Assembly (NCBI GenBank): GCA_022496805.1
Contig: CM040100.1
Coordinates: 21,543,009-21,607,008, forward strand
DNA: 64,000 bases
Direction of reading: 5' to 3'
Origin: Pohlia nutans
Taxonomy: Eukaryota > Streptophyta > Bryopsida > Bryales > Mniaceae
Shown here piece by piece: positions 1 to 11,574 of the stretch. How positions within the stretch are numbered: the stretch's first letter is position 1; the number at the start of each line of letters is the position of its first letter. The translations under genes and the position numbers were made by a program. The notes under the pieces were generated by a model, which worked only from the letters and a program-made list of their open reading frames with translations, did no database searches and had not been told where the DNA came from.

Positions 1-3000
1 ATTTAGTAAAAGACTACATTCTACAATACATATCTTCAATCACTACCATTTATCATTAACTAAACATTTGATGAAATGACATATTTGAATCTTTGGCAAT
101 GTTGGATGTTCCTACTTTAGGCTACAATTGTGCAATACAAAAATTATACTATCGATGACCAATTATCAAAATAATTCTCATACTACACTTGCCTGGAGGT
201 GACACATGTATAGAGTTGGATTGACAATTAGATTGAAATGGAAGAATTATATATTAATTTTGTAAACTAGAGGGTGCTCAAAGTAACATTTATTTAATTA
301 TTGAATTTTTATTTATTTATTATATGTATTTCTTCTTTGTGGTGAAACAAAGTTTATATAATGTTTAGCTAAACAATAATAATCAAAACTCCGGTCCACT
401 TTTGAAGACAACATGAATAAAGTGTTTGTTCGACCCACCCTTAGTTCGATGCCCACCAAATAAAGGACATTTAGGTAAACACAATCTCTCCACCATTCAA
501 AAAATGTAGTTTGTACACATGGCTTTGTAGACACCTATTTGAAATGAAATGATGTGTATAACTGTGTTCTTTGAATAAAATGGAAAGTTTGACTGTAAAA
601 AATTCAAGGCATCTATTCTTAAATAAAACAAGTCAAAACCATGCCTTGTTTTTTTACAAGTTTTCACTTGTTTGTGCAATATGTGGCCGGCCTCACTGGA
701 GTGGCATTTGGTCATCCTTATTAGAAGTTAGAACGTACCGAAGTCAACTGTTTATATTATGCATTTTCGTATTTCCCAAGATCTATGAAAGAGGAGCATC
801 CTGGCAACAGTAGGGGTACCGTATCATGTATTCTCTCATGGACATTTACTTTTCACTTACAGCCAATGATGACTTTCCTTCATCGGAGCAGATTTTGAAC
901 AGTGAAATACCATATGGCATCTTGTCGTGTGCCAACAAGATCAATGTTGACTTTTGTGCAAAAGTCAACCAACCGCATTTGCAGCTTGAATGGGTTGACA
1001 CTACACCACATACCACATTGGTATGTCAAAGTTTGCAATGATTTTTTATTTATTTTTAAAATTCACAAATAAACTGGAGCCTTTTACTGCAAGAAGAGAT
1101 AAAATACATTGCAATGATTTTTTTGCTAAGTATGTTGGACTTCTTTATGAGGAAAAAGTAGATCCAAATGACATGGGCCCATACGCATCCACGTGGAGGT
1201 GTATAAATTAGAAACACTCACATGACTTGGGAAGTTAGGGCAGGCTTTCATGTAAGCACCGAGCCGGTGGATACAGTTGAAGGACAAAAAATGAGGTCCT
1301 AATTTTCATTCATGCTCGGTGAGCGTTGAAAGTGGACTTGCAAAGTCACCAAATCATCAGTGGGCTACGTGATTTGTTGCTTTGTGGAGTGTTTCTTTTT
1401 AATTACTAGAATTGTTCTACCGAGGAAGTGGTCAATGTTTTTTTATCAGTGGAGAGTTCATTGTGAGGACTGGCCCAACTTTGCATAGAAGGAGGTCCTT
1501 AGTCTTCACAAATGGATTCAATCCAATGTTTTCAATTAGTTAGAGAGTGGCACCTGGTTGTAGTTCAACAATAGAAGATTTTGGGGATGGAGTCATGCAA
1601 CTAATTTTTTTTGGTGACTTTTTTGGTGATTTTTAGAGTGGCTACTTTTACACTGTAAAAAATGGGTGAAAGAGTTCATCCACTCGAGGCAATGAAACTT
1701 AACACAAAATATCATGAATTGCATTTCAAAAGTCATAATTTCTTTCACCTGCAGGAGCCTTTGATTGGATAACAAATGGTTGGTTTTAGAATCCTTGGAG
1801 ATCACAAATGGTCGATTTTAAAGTTCCTAAAGTGGCAATTGTTGAGAGCATCTACATGACCAAAATGGGGCGTGGATGGTTATGGGGCATTCCACTGTAG
1901 CCCTTGCGTATTTTCTCTCAACAACAGCAATAAATTTACATGGGAAATTTTTGACTTCGTGAGACAAGTCAAGTAAAAAGATTGAGAAGATAATAAGACC
2001 CTTCTCCTTTGGAGATTGCAATGTGATTCTGTTGCCTTTAGATTGTGGTTATCATTCTATTCCAAGGCTTGGTTTGTTTGTACTTTGGACGTTCGTACTC
2101 TATTCATGTAAGGTAAGTGGACAAGTAATGAGTAAACTTTGGAAGCAACCTTCTATTGTGGTTTGGTAAAGGAGTTGGAACAAAAAAACAATGGATGTTA
2201 ACAAAAGGTTCTTTAGCCCTTGTGGTACTCGCCTCCCAATCTGACCATATTTTGTTAGGGAATAGCATTCGGGATTCCGGAATATGAGATTCTGTCAAAT
2301 TAGTTAAGCTCAACTAAGGTTGAGTTGATTGATTTTCGCCAATGATAGTACATTGAGTCCATGCTCTCTGGCACTTTCTTAATTTTTATAAAAGAATAAT
2401 GTAGAGCCTTGATGATTTCCGGATTCTTTATAAAAAAAAACTATTATAAATCCACAGATTGAGAAGGGTGTGATCTCCCGACTGCTAAAGAACCTTATGT
2501 AATGAACTCAACAACAATAACAATGTCTTTATTCACCACTCTTTGAATGGTTCTTCACAAGTTGGAGGTGTCTTGCCATACAAGTCAGTGCACTTGGAAC
2601 AAGTTGATAGTTAATTGTGAAAAAATTAAAACAATTGTTTGACTTTTTTCCATCGAAAGATCAATAGCTACCTTCAATTAAAATGCAAAAAAGATAAAAA
2701 TAAGAAAATAAAAATACAATGTAGTCAATCAAGATCCCGAAAAAAGCTTGGGCACATTGAAAATAAGGGTGGGATTTAATTTCTACTTGTGCAAACGTAA
2801 ACTACATTTACAAAAAACCCATTTTGACCCCAAATAGAACCAAATTCTGTAAGAAGAGATTCCTTCCATTTCCCACTGCACTTGTCATAATATTTGAGAA
2901 GCAAACTCTTATGTGCCATACCCGCAAGAACTGTGTCATGTCACAACACGTAGCACATTTGAATGACATCGAGGGCTTGAAGCTTAAAAATTCTCTTATT

Positions 3001-3457
3001 CCTTGCACATCATGTTTGCCAAAGAATGGCAAGAAGAAGTACTCTATCCCAAACCAACATTTGTTTATATTCTTTTTCTTTAGGGAAGTGATGTGTGGAT
3101 TGATTTTTTTACTTGTGTATGTAAATTAAAAAACTTAAAAATTACTTTTTTGGGTGCCTTGGTTTGGGGTAGTTGTTTTAGAATTGAAATAAACGACCAT
3201 TTTTAAAAAGATTATAAATAAAAAATAATGTAAGTTTACCTTTACCTTTTGGAGGACATTGACTAGCTCCTGCTGGAAGATAAAGCGGTTCCTGGCACAA
3301 CAATGTTGCCAGAGTGTCGCAATTTGAAGGACCTCCTAAACCAGGTGTTTAGACTTGTTGGAAGGAATGTAGTCATTATTTGCCCGTCGAGTGCCAGGGA
3401 CAATTCCCGTGAGCATTTTGTGCAGGAACATGGGACATGGCAGCGCAGGGGCCGCAT
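1..3457. other. Gene-free AT-rich stretch
   Basis: No frame longer than about 100 codons with any recognisable domain, no clear terminal repeats and no RNA gene were seen. The sequence has the look of decayed non-coding or retroelement DNA, but nothing specific can be supported. Confidence 0.5.
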
Positions 3458-4366
3458 TTAACCTTTAAACGTCAATATGGCCTGGGCGGGGCAACCCGAA
3501 AGGCATCTAAATTTTTGGAGGAAAAAAAAAGAAACTCGGCTTTGTGACCAGCCACTGCCACGACATTGTTGCACTGCGGCACTTTTTAAAAAACAACCTT
3601 AGCTGCCCAACCTCAACTCCTATTCAAATCAATTACTTTGATTGCTTATGGATGATTCCACAATCTCCCAAATGAGGCGCAAATCGAGAATTTAACTCGC
3701 TTTTTTAGTAGCTTTTCAACGCACCAATCCTCGCTTGTGTTGGTTGAGGAAAACTACTTTTTTTTCTAGGTTATTCTTTCCTAAAAACCCGGTGGGGCTT
3801 GCTCTAACGTTTAACCCCTAAACGCCCAAACGACCATTTTCTGGTCGCTGCCCGAATCTAATGGACTGCCCGGAATTTTAAAAAGTATTTTTTAAATTTA
3901 ATTTAATTTTTTAAAATACTACATCAAGTCTACTTTCCAACCCAATTTGAATCATGTCAATCCGAGTTAAACTCCACCCGGGAGATTTTTTCAAAGTGAA
4001 TCACTTCAACATTGTCTTAGTGTTACAAAATTTGCTATTTGGGGAAAGTAATGATGTTCCCTCCATCATTTCTTTTGCTTTTTTGAAGTTTACAATAGAT
4101 AAACCAAATTTAACCAATCTTGCTAAATTTTAAACTCCAAAAGTGAAAATTAGAATTTATACAAATTTTCAAAGGTTAATGCTTTTAAATTCATTAAAAA
4201 AGATCTAATGTTATTTTTGGAAGTTTGACCGTACGGATAATTTGTAGAGATGATGCCCTACATTTTGTCTATTGAACCAAACTTCATCAAACATATGGAA
4301 GGCACATATTATAACACATCTATGTTTTGTCCAATAACCCTCGGGCTTTTAGGGGTTAAGGGTTAA
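3458..4366. mobile_element. TTAA-A1 MITE, interrupted by TTAA-G1
   Basis: This short non-autonomous element starts TTAACCTTTAAACGTC and ends GGGTTAA at 4366. Its interior matches A2 (5337-5707) in inverted orientation, including the stretch ggcctgggcggggc near one end. A second element, G1, sits exactly at the TTAA inside the right terminal repeat: A1 reads ACGT-TTAA, then G1, then TTAA-GGGTTAA. Removing G1 and one TTAA gives the terminus seen intact in A2 (acgtttaagggttaa). No coding capacity. Confidence 0.75.
3811..4359. mobile_element. TTAA-G1 MITE nested in A1
   Basis: The element runs from TTAACCCCTAAACGCCC to TTTTAGGGGTTAA, about 545 bp, with TTAA at both borders. Just inside the left end is the palindrome CGACCATTTTCTGGTCG. 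The same family recurs inverted at 51610-52150. Insertion into the A1 terminal repeat, with TTAA on both sides, is direct evidence for a TTAA target duplication. Confidence 0.75.
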
Positions 4367-4412
4367 ATTCATCATTTTAAAACCGTGAATCTTGATCCTT
4401 TGGGGGGTTGAA
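4367..4412. repeat. TTAA-F right-end fragment
   Basis: About 45 bp (attcatcattttaaaacc onward, ending near tcctttggggggtt) match the right end of the F family seen at 19418-19647 and 44630-44868. The rest of the element is missing, so this is a fragment abutting A1. Confidence 0.5.
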
Positions 4413-5216
4413 TTCCTGATTATTTTTTTTAATGTGGTGGTGATGTAGAAATAAAGAGCAAACAAGGATTACAAAGTCCAGGTCAGGGTCAATATTTTAA
4501 TTTTATTAATTTCTTTTCTTTGAAAGTGAAATCTATTTTGCCATTCATCATAATTGCCTGATGATGTGTCTAGATTACAGTAAGTAGCAATCACAGAAAC
4601 TAATGTGAAGCTCTCATTACACTACAGTAGTGACTAGTGAGGAAAATATCACACACGGCTTTGAACAGCACTTTTCCACTTCCAATGCATTGAATTCTAG
4701 ACCTCGCCACCGCTCCCTTTAAACCATTTTTTTCTCATTTTTATTTTATTTTAAAGTATCTGTGTGTATTGCACAAAGATAAAATACAAGAGGGGTTAGC
4801 CCACGGATGGGCCAACAAGCAATCCACCAAAACCGGGAGTGAGGTGCCATTTGGGCACCTCCAAACTACTGGCACTTTCACGTCCCTTTTCAACTTCAAC
4901 TTCAAATCCAAATGCATTGATCAATCAAATTGTTATTTTTGGGTCGTGTTCAAGGAACCCTCAAGGTAAGCTAAGAAGGTCGATTATAGGTATCAACTCA
5001 AGTTTGTTGTGAGTCCAAAGAAATGGGATGAAAATAGGTGATAAAATATAGTTTTTGATTTTTTATGAAAAAAAATCGACGGCCTCTCAACTATAGTTTG
5101 GGTTTCGATTCCTGTCCGACCCAAACTTCCTTCGAGAGTCCATCGCCTTGGTCAAAAAGTGCTGCCATGTAGGCATTTTGGAGGGCGACAGCTTTTGAAC
5201 TTTGGCCTTTAGCATG
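4413..5216. other. No gene recognised
   Basis: Low-GC non-coding sequence; the longest frames are short and without recognisable motifs. Confidence 0.5.
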
Positions 5217-5286
5217 AAGGGTCGAGAGGCCAAATTCTTGGTTTCTTGCAATCTGATTGGTAGAAACCATTAGCCTCTCGACCTTT
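5217..5286. other. Imperfect hairpin
   Basis: GGTCGAGAGGC near 5220 pairs with GCCTCTCGACC at 5273-5283, and inside it GGTTTCT (5240-5246) pairs with AGAAACC (5262-5268). The stem is about 30 bp with bulges and a short loop. It could be a small fold-back repeat or a miRNA-like hairpin; nothing shows it is expressed. Confidence 0.4.
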
Positions 5287-5336
5287 AGCCATAGTAGGAT
5301 CGTTTACACATACTTTTGCAGGAGCCAAGGACTTTT

Positions 5337-5707
5337 TTAACCCTTAAACGTCAAAGTAAACCCCATGGGCTTGTTTATGAGAGAATAATGAAGAAAAAAG
5401 TGGATTTTCTCTACCAAATCAAGCAAGGATTGCTGCGTTGGAAAGCTACTGAAAAAGCGATCTAGATTCCAAATTTGCGCCTCACTTGGGAGATTGTGGA
5501 AACATTGGCAAGCAATCAAAGTTATCAAAATGAGCAGGAGTTGAGGTTGGGGCAATTGAGGTCGTTTTTTGAAAAGTGCCGCAGTGCTATAGTGCTGGCC
5601 AGCAGTGGCCACTAGAGCTGTTGTTTTTTTTTTTTTTTTTCCCCCTCCGAAGATTTAGATGCTTTCCGGGCTGCCCCGCCCAGGGCCTCTTGACGTTTAA
5701 GGGTTAA
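5337..5707. mobile_element. TTAA-A2 MITE, intact
   Basis: A 371-bp element with perfect ends: left TTAACCCTTAAACGTCAA, right TTGACGTTTAAGGGTTAA. It lies between ttt and aac flanks with TTAA on both sides. The interior matches A1 in inverted orientation. A T/C homopolymer lies near 5620-5645. It encodes nothing and is the reference copy for the A family. Confidence 0.8.
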
Positions 5708-5984
5708 AACATGAAAAGACGAGCCCTGATTTTCACATCACTGTTGTTGTGGCTTGCTCGTGACGGTGGAAATTTGCCTGCAGGAAGTGTGAACCAGCTA
5801 AGTGTGAAGCGTGAAGCGGCCCTTATACTAGTAGAAAGGGTGATCTTTGAACACCAAGAAACAATATCACAGCATGGTCATGCATCCAAATACGGCTTTT
5901 TTTCTGCTTCTGTAGTGTTAGGTCCCTCCACCTTGAGTTTTGATTTTCCATCATCTTTCATTCCTTTTTCACTGCACCATGTAA

Positions 5985-6287
5985 GAGCAGGGCCACCCAT
6001 GCCCTCCCAGAGTCTCTCACACTCAAGAAGTAGATGAAAAGTGCCAAGGGCCCTTCCAAAATGCCTCTTGACTCTAGATCCTAGCATGTTAGAAATTGGG
6101 CCTTCAAATCACTATTTAGTTGACTATATCCTCACATTCTACTTGTGATTGGTCCATTGACTATTTGATGCGCACTTTTGATACGTGAAGGGCGTGCAAG
6201 GGTGGGGGAGTGTGAGTGCAAGGGCCCTTCAAATGTAGATGAATAATTTCAGCGAGTTAGTCCTAGCGTGCATGGGTGGGAATGCTC
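5985..6287. mobile_element. Tourist/PIF-like MITE N1
   Basis: The element begins GAGCAGGGCCACCC and ends GGGTGGGAATGCTC, with TAA on both sides (5982-5984 and 6288-6290). A 3-bp TAA/TTA duplication and GAGCA ends are the hallmark of PIF/Harbinger-derived Tourist MITEs. A second copy lies inverted at 9481-9782 and is alignable over its whole length. Confidence 0.75.
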
Positions 6288-6290
6288 TAA

Positions 6291-9200
6291 GTTAGTTGCA
6301 GTAAGGTACTATCTCATGCAGCAAGCAGTTTCCAATGATCACTAAATTGCAATGCCGGCAGGCTCCCAACACATGTCACTGCTACTGAGGTGAATGGAGA
6401 TTGCAAACTTGCAAAGCCAAGGCGAGGAATCCACAAGATTCACGACACCTCTCCCAGGACAACTACTACAGTAAGTTAACTTCGGCGACGGACCAAAAAG
6501 TTTCACACACAAAAATCTACTATGTCATGTTATTATAGAACTTATCATTATTATATTCATCATTCATACACAGTGGCAGGGGACTGAGTTTCAGACATCT
6601 GTGAACTGCGGAGAACCTCCACCTGCCCTCCAGATAGAGTCCCAGGATATTATAATGGGTCCAGCCAGAACACCATGAAACAGGCCTGGATCTTGGCTCC
6701 TATTTACAGCGTACTCTCAAATCCACACCATATGTAGATAAGAGCTACCCATAGTGTTGGAATGTACCGTATGTGTTCATTTGGAAACGAATACCAGAGT
6801 ACAGTACAGTTGATGGTCTGTCCCATGACTAGGAAAATGGCTACAGTGAGTGAGCAACCGTCAACAAGTAACCAACCCTTGCAGGGCAGGGCAACGGGCA
6901 GGGGCAGCAGAAATTTGGTATTCTAAAAAATGGCCGATGGGGTATGATTCATCTTTCTTTCTCAGATCCAAGTACTAACTGGAAGGGAACGGAGTTCCCC
7001 TGGCGTTCCCCACGTGGGTGAGGGGGTTCCGACCCACGACGGCGGCCTTTAATTATAGTCAAGTTTTTAGCAAACTCTGTGTATGGTTTGCATTTAATGG
7101 GAGGGGCCGCCTGTGTCAAGTGGGCAGCCCCCTCAGAAGCGCGCCACTGCCCTTGGGGTGAATTTACAATGATCATGTCCGGCCATAGGGAAGGTGCCTT
7201 CCAAAATTACAGTTTTATTATTATTTTTAAATTTTTTGTGACCCCCCTTTAGTCATGTCCCCACCGTTCCCTATGGTTGGCTCCACGGTCACGGTCATGC
7301 GTCCTAGATTCGAGATTCCTTCCTCGTTCACCGTGGATATTCTCAGAGAGAATGTGGTGTTTTGTCTCAGAATTTTTTGAAACTAACTTCAGTGGGGATA
7401 TTCTTATAGTGGTGCACGAATGATCATTTTTTAGACCAAAAAACGCAGTGGTGAATTGGTGGTCTTGTGTTTTTTTTTGTTTCCCCTCCTGCCCCTGCCC
7501 CTTCCCTGTAGATTCTGAAGATTTTATCTTTCTTTTGTTCTGCTTTGAATGCTACGCATTGTGGTGAAGTACGATTTTGCAATATGTAATCAACCTTACA
7601 GATCAAAACCTGAATTCTGGTAATTAACAATTACAAACCCCACTTAGCTGTTCCCAACGGGAATCAAATCAATCTTGGCATTCAATATGTGGAGCTACTC
7701 TAGGTGCGATTCTTGAGAAGTGGCTGATAATAGGATCATATCGCAACTAACCTTGTTTAATTACATAAATATCAGGATAGTGAGTGTTTCCGAGAAAAAT
7801 AACAGCGTTACTTTTGGTCTGCCGTGAGGAAAATGTTGTCCGTCCTTGTATTTTATCTCCTCTTGCAGTACAAGGCTCTGCTTTACTTGTGTAAAATAAT
7901 AATAAAAAATAAAAAATGTCTGTCCATGTGACCCACATGGCCAAAAAAGCAGCACATGGCAAATTGGCAATGGAGGCTCACTTATGCAAAGCAGATGCCT
8001 AAAATGGAATCCACTACCGGCCACATTGTGTGTTACTCTGTTTTGAGCACATTGCAAACTTGTATGTATGTATGTCCGGTTATCAAAGACACACGAAATA
8101 TTAAATTAATGTCAATCCTTTGTCCATGTGTTTGAAGTGGTTCACATTTGAGTAGGCCATGTTTTGCTAGCTCGGTATGCGAGCTGGTTGTGCAGAGAGA
8201 TCCCATTGTGTAACATAATGATACCCAAGTGAGATTTGATTTTGAACATAGGTTTGGCTTTCCATTAGTGCTAATTAAGAGTTTTTAAGTTTGTATATAT
8301 TAGAGTGACCTACCCACACACATGGCACTTGAGTGGGTCCTTTGACTTGGCTACGAAGTAACTCAAAGCCGGAAGGCGTCAATCTCTGTCTCTATCAATT
8401 CTAATATTATTATACTAATCGACCATTTTGAAATGATGGTCCCTATGTGGATTAGCAATAAGTGCAGGACAAGAACGAAACCAGGTTTATCTTCATTTAC
8501 ATGTGCAGTAATAGCAAAAGTGTAGGCTCTGAACTGTAGCTCAGTCTGAGGCAATTATACTCTGGTCATTCTCGCTTGAATCGCTCCACTGGTATTAATT
8601 CCCTCTTGTAAAATTGGCGAAGACAGAGTCCCGCAGCCCGGGCAGACAGAAAACTCTTTTCCGCCCCTGTAGCGCCATCATAAAAAAAACAGGGCCATCT
8701 TTCGCCAATCTGAGAAAAAGGCGCACACAATTTGGGCTTGTGTCGTTCAGAAACCACATGCTGCGTCTTAATGAACGATGGGAAAAATGGCCATGCTTTG
8801 GTACAAAAAGGCCTACTACATACAAAAAAGCCCACGCTGAGAACTGATAGAAATGATCAGCAATTTCTATTCCGATCTCCATGTCTTGGGGTTCAATCTC
8901 CTACACTTGTGGTAGTTGGGTGTCTTAATTCATTTAAACTACTGTAGTTGAAAGGAAACCAGACCATAAATTGAGGAGATCTCTCTGTCCTGAAAATTTT
9001 AAACCAATTTCCTCTACACTTTCCTGTCAAGCTCTCCATGTTTCAGGAGCTCCTCCATGTGAGCCCTTGCCAAGCATAGTTACCAGAAACCAAGATTTAC
9101 ACCCAATTTAACATGCCATGTTTAGCCTAAACACCACACCCTGCAATGCAGGGACTGAAACACGCACTGCCACAATAAAGAACCAATTAAAAAATCAGAT

Positions 9201-9477
9201 CAGTGCCAATACATGGGCGTATGTGCGCATCACTTGACCAATGGCACACAAGCCTACAATAACCACTTCCCATCCACACACAGGACAATGCTTAGCCCCA
9301 GCTCTAAGCTAATCTCGAATGGTTAATCATAGCATGATTTCATGCTGGCAGTCGTGCTGGCAAGGCAGGCAGCTGAGTGCCGAAATGAACCGTGCCCCAG
9401 CCCCAGGGATAGTGAGCAGATCATGCTGACCATGGCTCATTCGTTCGGCCTTTGGTTTAACTTACTTGTTACGAGTA
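6291..9477. other. Intergenic stretch without recognised gene
   Basis: No coding region or complete repeat was recognised in these 3.2 kb. A CACGTG hexamer (G-box core) occurs at 7011-7016 but is not near an identifiable start. Frames at 8566-8882 overlap on both strands and show no conserved motif. Confidence 0.45.
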
Positions 9478-9480
9478 TTA

Positions 9481-9782
9481 GAGCATTCCCACCCATGCAC
9501 GCTAGGACTAACTCGCTGAAATTATTCATCTACATTTGAAGGGCCCTTGCACTCACACTCCCCCACCCTTGCACGCCCCTCACATATCAAAAGTGCGCAT
9601 CAAATAGTCAATGGACCAATCACAAGTAGAATGTGAGGATATAGTCAACAAAATAGTGATTTGAAGGCCCAATTTCTAACATGCTAGGATTGAGAGTCAA
9701 GAGGTATTTTTGAAGGGCCCTTGCACTTTTCATCTACTTCTTGAGTGTGAGAGACTCTGGGAGGGCATGGGTGGCCATGCTC
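9481..9782. mobile_element. Tourist/PIF-like MITE N2
   Basis: This inverted relative of N1 (302 bp) begins GAGCATTCCCACCC and ends GGGTGGCCATGCTC. The flanks are TTA on the left and TTG on the right, a decayed 3-bp duplication. It carries no frame of its own. Confidence 0.75.
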
Positions 9783-9852
9783 TTGGAGATTGTAGACATT
9801 GATTCTTGGGCCTAGTTTCACATCCTCCGACTCCAAATCCCCTCCCTCAACG

Positions 9853-10072
9853 TTAACACTTAAAGGTCCAGAGAGCCCTTTCCAACCAATATTATACACC
9901 AATATTCCATTGTTTTTGGCATGGTTCCACATCTCCTATGGGTTCAAGATCAAAAGTGAAGTTGAAATTCACGTCGACATGATTTTAATAAGCAATTGGA
10001 ACTTTCTATTTACAACAAATGTCAAATATACGCCAATGTATCTACTATCCCCATCAACCCTTTAAGGGTTAA
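9853..10072. mobile_element. TTAA-C1 MITE
   Basis: A 220-bp element from TTAACACTTAAAGGTCC to CCCTTTAAGGGTTAA. It matches C2 (16107-16339) and C3 (44046-44278) along its length. The left terminus has drifted (CAC instead of CCC). Confidence 0.75.
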
Positions 10073-10340
10073 TCCAAGCACTATTCACCCATGGGACCCA
10101 TTTTATGAAATTTTCATTCTTGGGCACCCTAGGGTCTTTTTTTTTGGTAATTTTGTTTTTGTAAATTTGGGTCCTACAGACTTTAAGTAGTACAAGGGGA
10201 CTCTCTCGGGAATTTTAAACCCTTGGAAGAGGGGATATTTTTTAAGGTGCCCCCCTACATGCACAAAACAGGGGGCATGTTTTGTCCTCTTGCATTAACA
10301 TCGAGGAGGGATTTAGAGTCGGGGGTTTCACATCTTGCAT
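10069..10340. repeat. Repeat L, copy 1
   Basis: This GC-richer repeat (gcccccctacatgcacaa region) matches 35100-35370 in inverted orientation and, less fully, 35937-36165. It directly abuts C1 at a TTAA. Its own ends are not clear, so no transposon class is assigned. Confidence 0.5.
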
Positions 10341-10374
10341 TTTTTTTTCATGCAATTACAGTGGGTCGTGTTAA

Positions 10375-11066
10375 CTGACCCAATGGTTTTGCATCACCAT
10401 AGGAGCACACTAATTTGAAGCCCACACTAAATCACCTTTACTACACTGCCCAAAACGAAACAAAACAAAAAGAATTTGAATTTCAAATCCCGAATCTGAC
10501 CTGGCAGTTTTGCATCACCATGGGAGCACACTAATTTGAAGCCCAAACTAAATCACCTTTACTACAAATGCCCAAAACAAAAAGAAATTTGAATTTCAAA
10601 TCCTGAAACTGACCAGGTGGTTTCGCACACTAATTTGAAAACCCACACTAAATCACCTTTACTACACTGCCAAATCAATACAAATAGAATTTGAATCTGA
10701 AATCCTGAAACTGACCAGGTGGTTTCGCACACTAATTTTAAACCCACACTATATCACATAAACTACACTGCCCAAATCAAAACAAAAGAAATTTGAATTT
10801 CAAATCCTGAAACCGACCCTATGGTTTCGCATCACCATGGGAGCACATTAATTTGAAGCCCACACTAAATCACACAAACTACACTGCCCAAAACAAAACA
10901 AAAAACCTGAAACTAACCCGGTAGTTTTGCACACTAATTTGTTTTTGGGTACAAATGGAACAAGTTTTAATCCAGTGTTCGCACACTAATTTGAAGCCCA
11001 CACTAAGTCACCCTTAACCACATAACAAAGCCCAAAACCAAATAAAAATTTGAATTTGAAATGGCC
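10375..11066. repeat. Tandem repeat upstream of CRF gene
   Basis: About seven diverged units of 100-120 bp follow one another. Each contains a ctgacc..ggttt(t/c)gca start, then cacactaatttgaagccc and a cactaaatcacc block, then a caaaacaaaa-rich segment. The array ends about 500 bp before the CRF start codon, so it forms the distal promoter or upstream spacer. Unit length and spacing vary because of small deletions. Confidence 0.8.
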
Positions 11067-11267
11067 TGAAACTCACTAAAAGCGCGTGAGGTGAAAACTC
11101 GGTGCAGAAGCAGCAGAAGCAGCGTCGGAGGAAGGGAAAACACAGATAGATATTATAGTTAAATTATGATCTGCCTGGTTCCTCCGGCCAAGCCAAGCAG
11201 CTATTAACTATAATAAGTTAATGGCCATGTAAGCCAGCGCCTTAACTCACTCACTCACTCACTGCAA

Positions 11268-11280
11268 CTCCATAAAAGCC
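11268..11280 (+). promoter_or_regulatory. Putative TATA-like element of CRF gene
   Basis: The sequence cataaaagcc lies just downstream of a (TCAC)n tract at about 11248-11264 and roughly 300 bp before the start codon, followed by a pyrimidine-rich leader. This fits a plant core promoter, but the transcription start is not visible from sequence alone. Confidence 0.4.
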
Positions 11281-11466
11281 TCCTCCCTCCGCAAACCTTC
11301 GTCTCGTCACTTACTCTTTCCTTCTCTATCACTCACACAATATAGCACGGAACCGGACTGGCCGCCACTCTCCCAGTCTCCCACTACCTCCCCCGCTCAT
11401 CATCACCCGTCAAGCTTGTCCCTCATAATTATCACTCCACTAAAGCCAGGTGTTTGGCTCCCAAGA

Positions 11467-11484
11467 ATGGTGTTCGTTCAGTGA
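11467..11484 (+). promoter_or_regulatory. Short upstream ORF in CRF leader
   Basis: ATG GTG TTC GTT CAG TGA encodes a five-residue peptide and stops 90 bp before the CRF start codon. If the transcript starts near the TATA-like element, this uORF is in the leader and could dampen translation. It is the only ATG between 11300 and the CRF start that I see. Confidence 0.45.
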
Positions 11485-11574
11485 AGAAACAAACCGCATT
11501 CCGAGTAGGGATTTTTTTTTTGCGTGCTAGATTCAGTAGCCAGTGTTGTTGTTGTTGTTGTTGCTGTTGTATCA

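Noticed and set aside
8566..8882. Overlapping frames on both strands
   Set aside because: They mirror one another and have no recognisable motif.
11524..11574. Possible 17-residue N-terminal extension of the CRF protein
   Set aside because: The frame is open upstream but begins with GTG, not used as a normal plant start; the segment is a (GTT)n repeat and the first ATG is at 11575.
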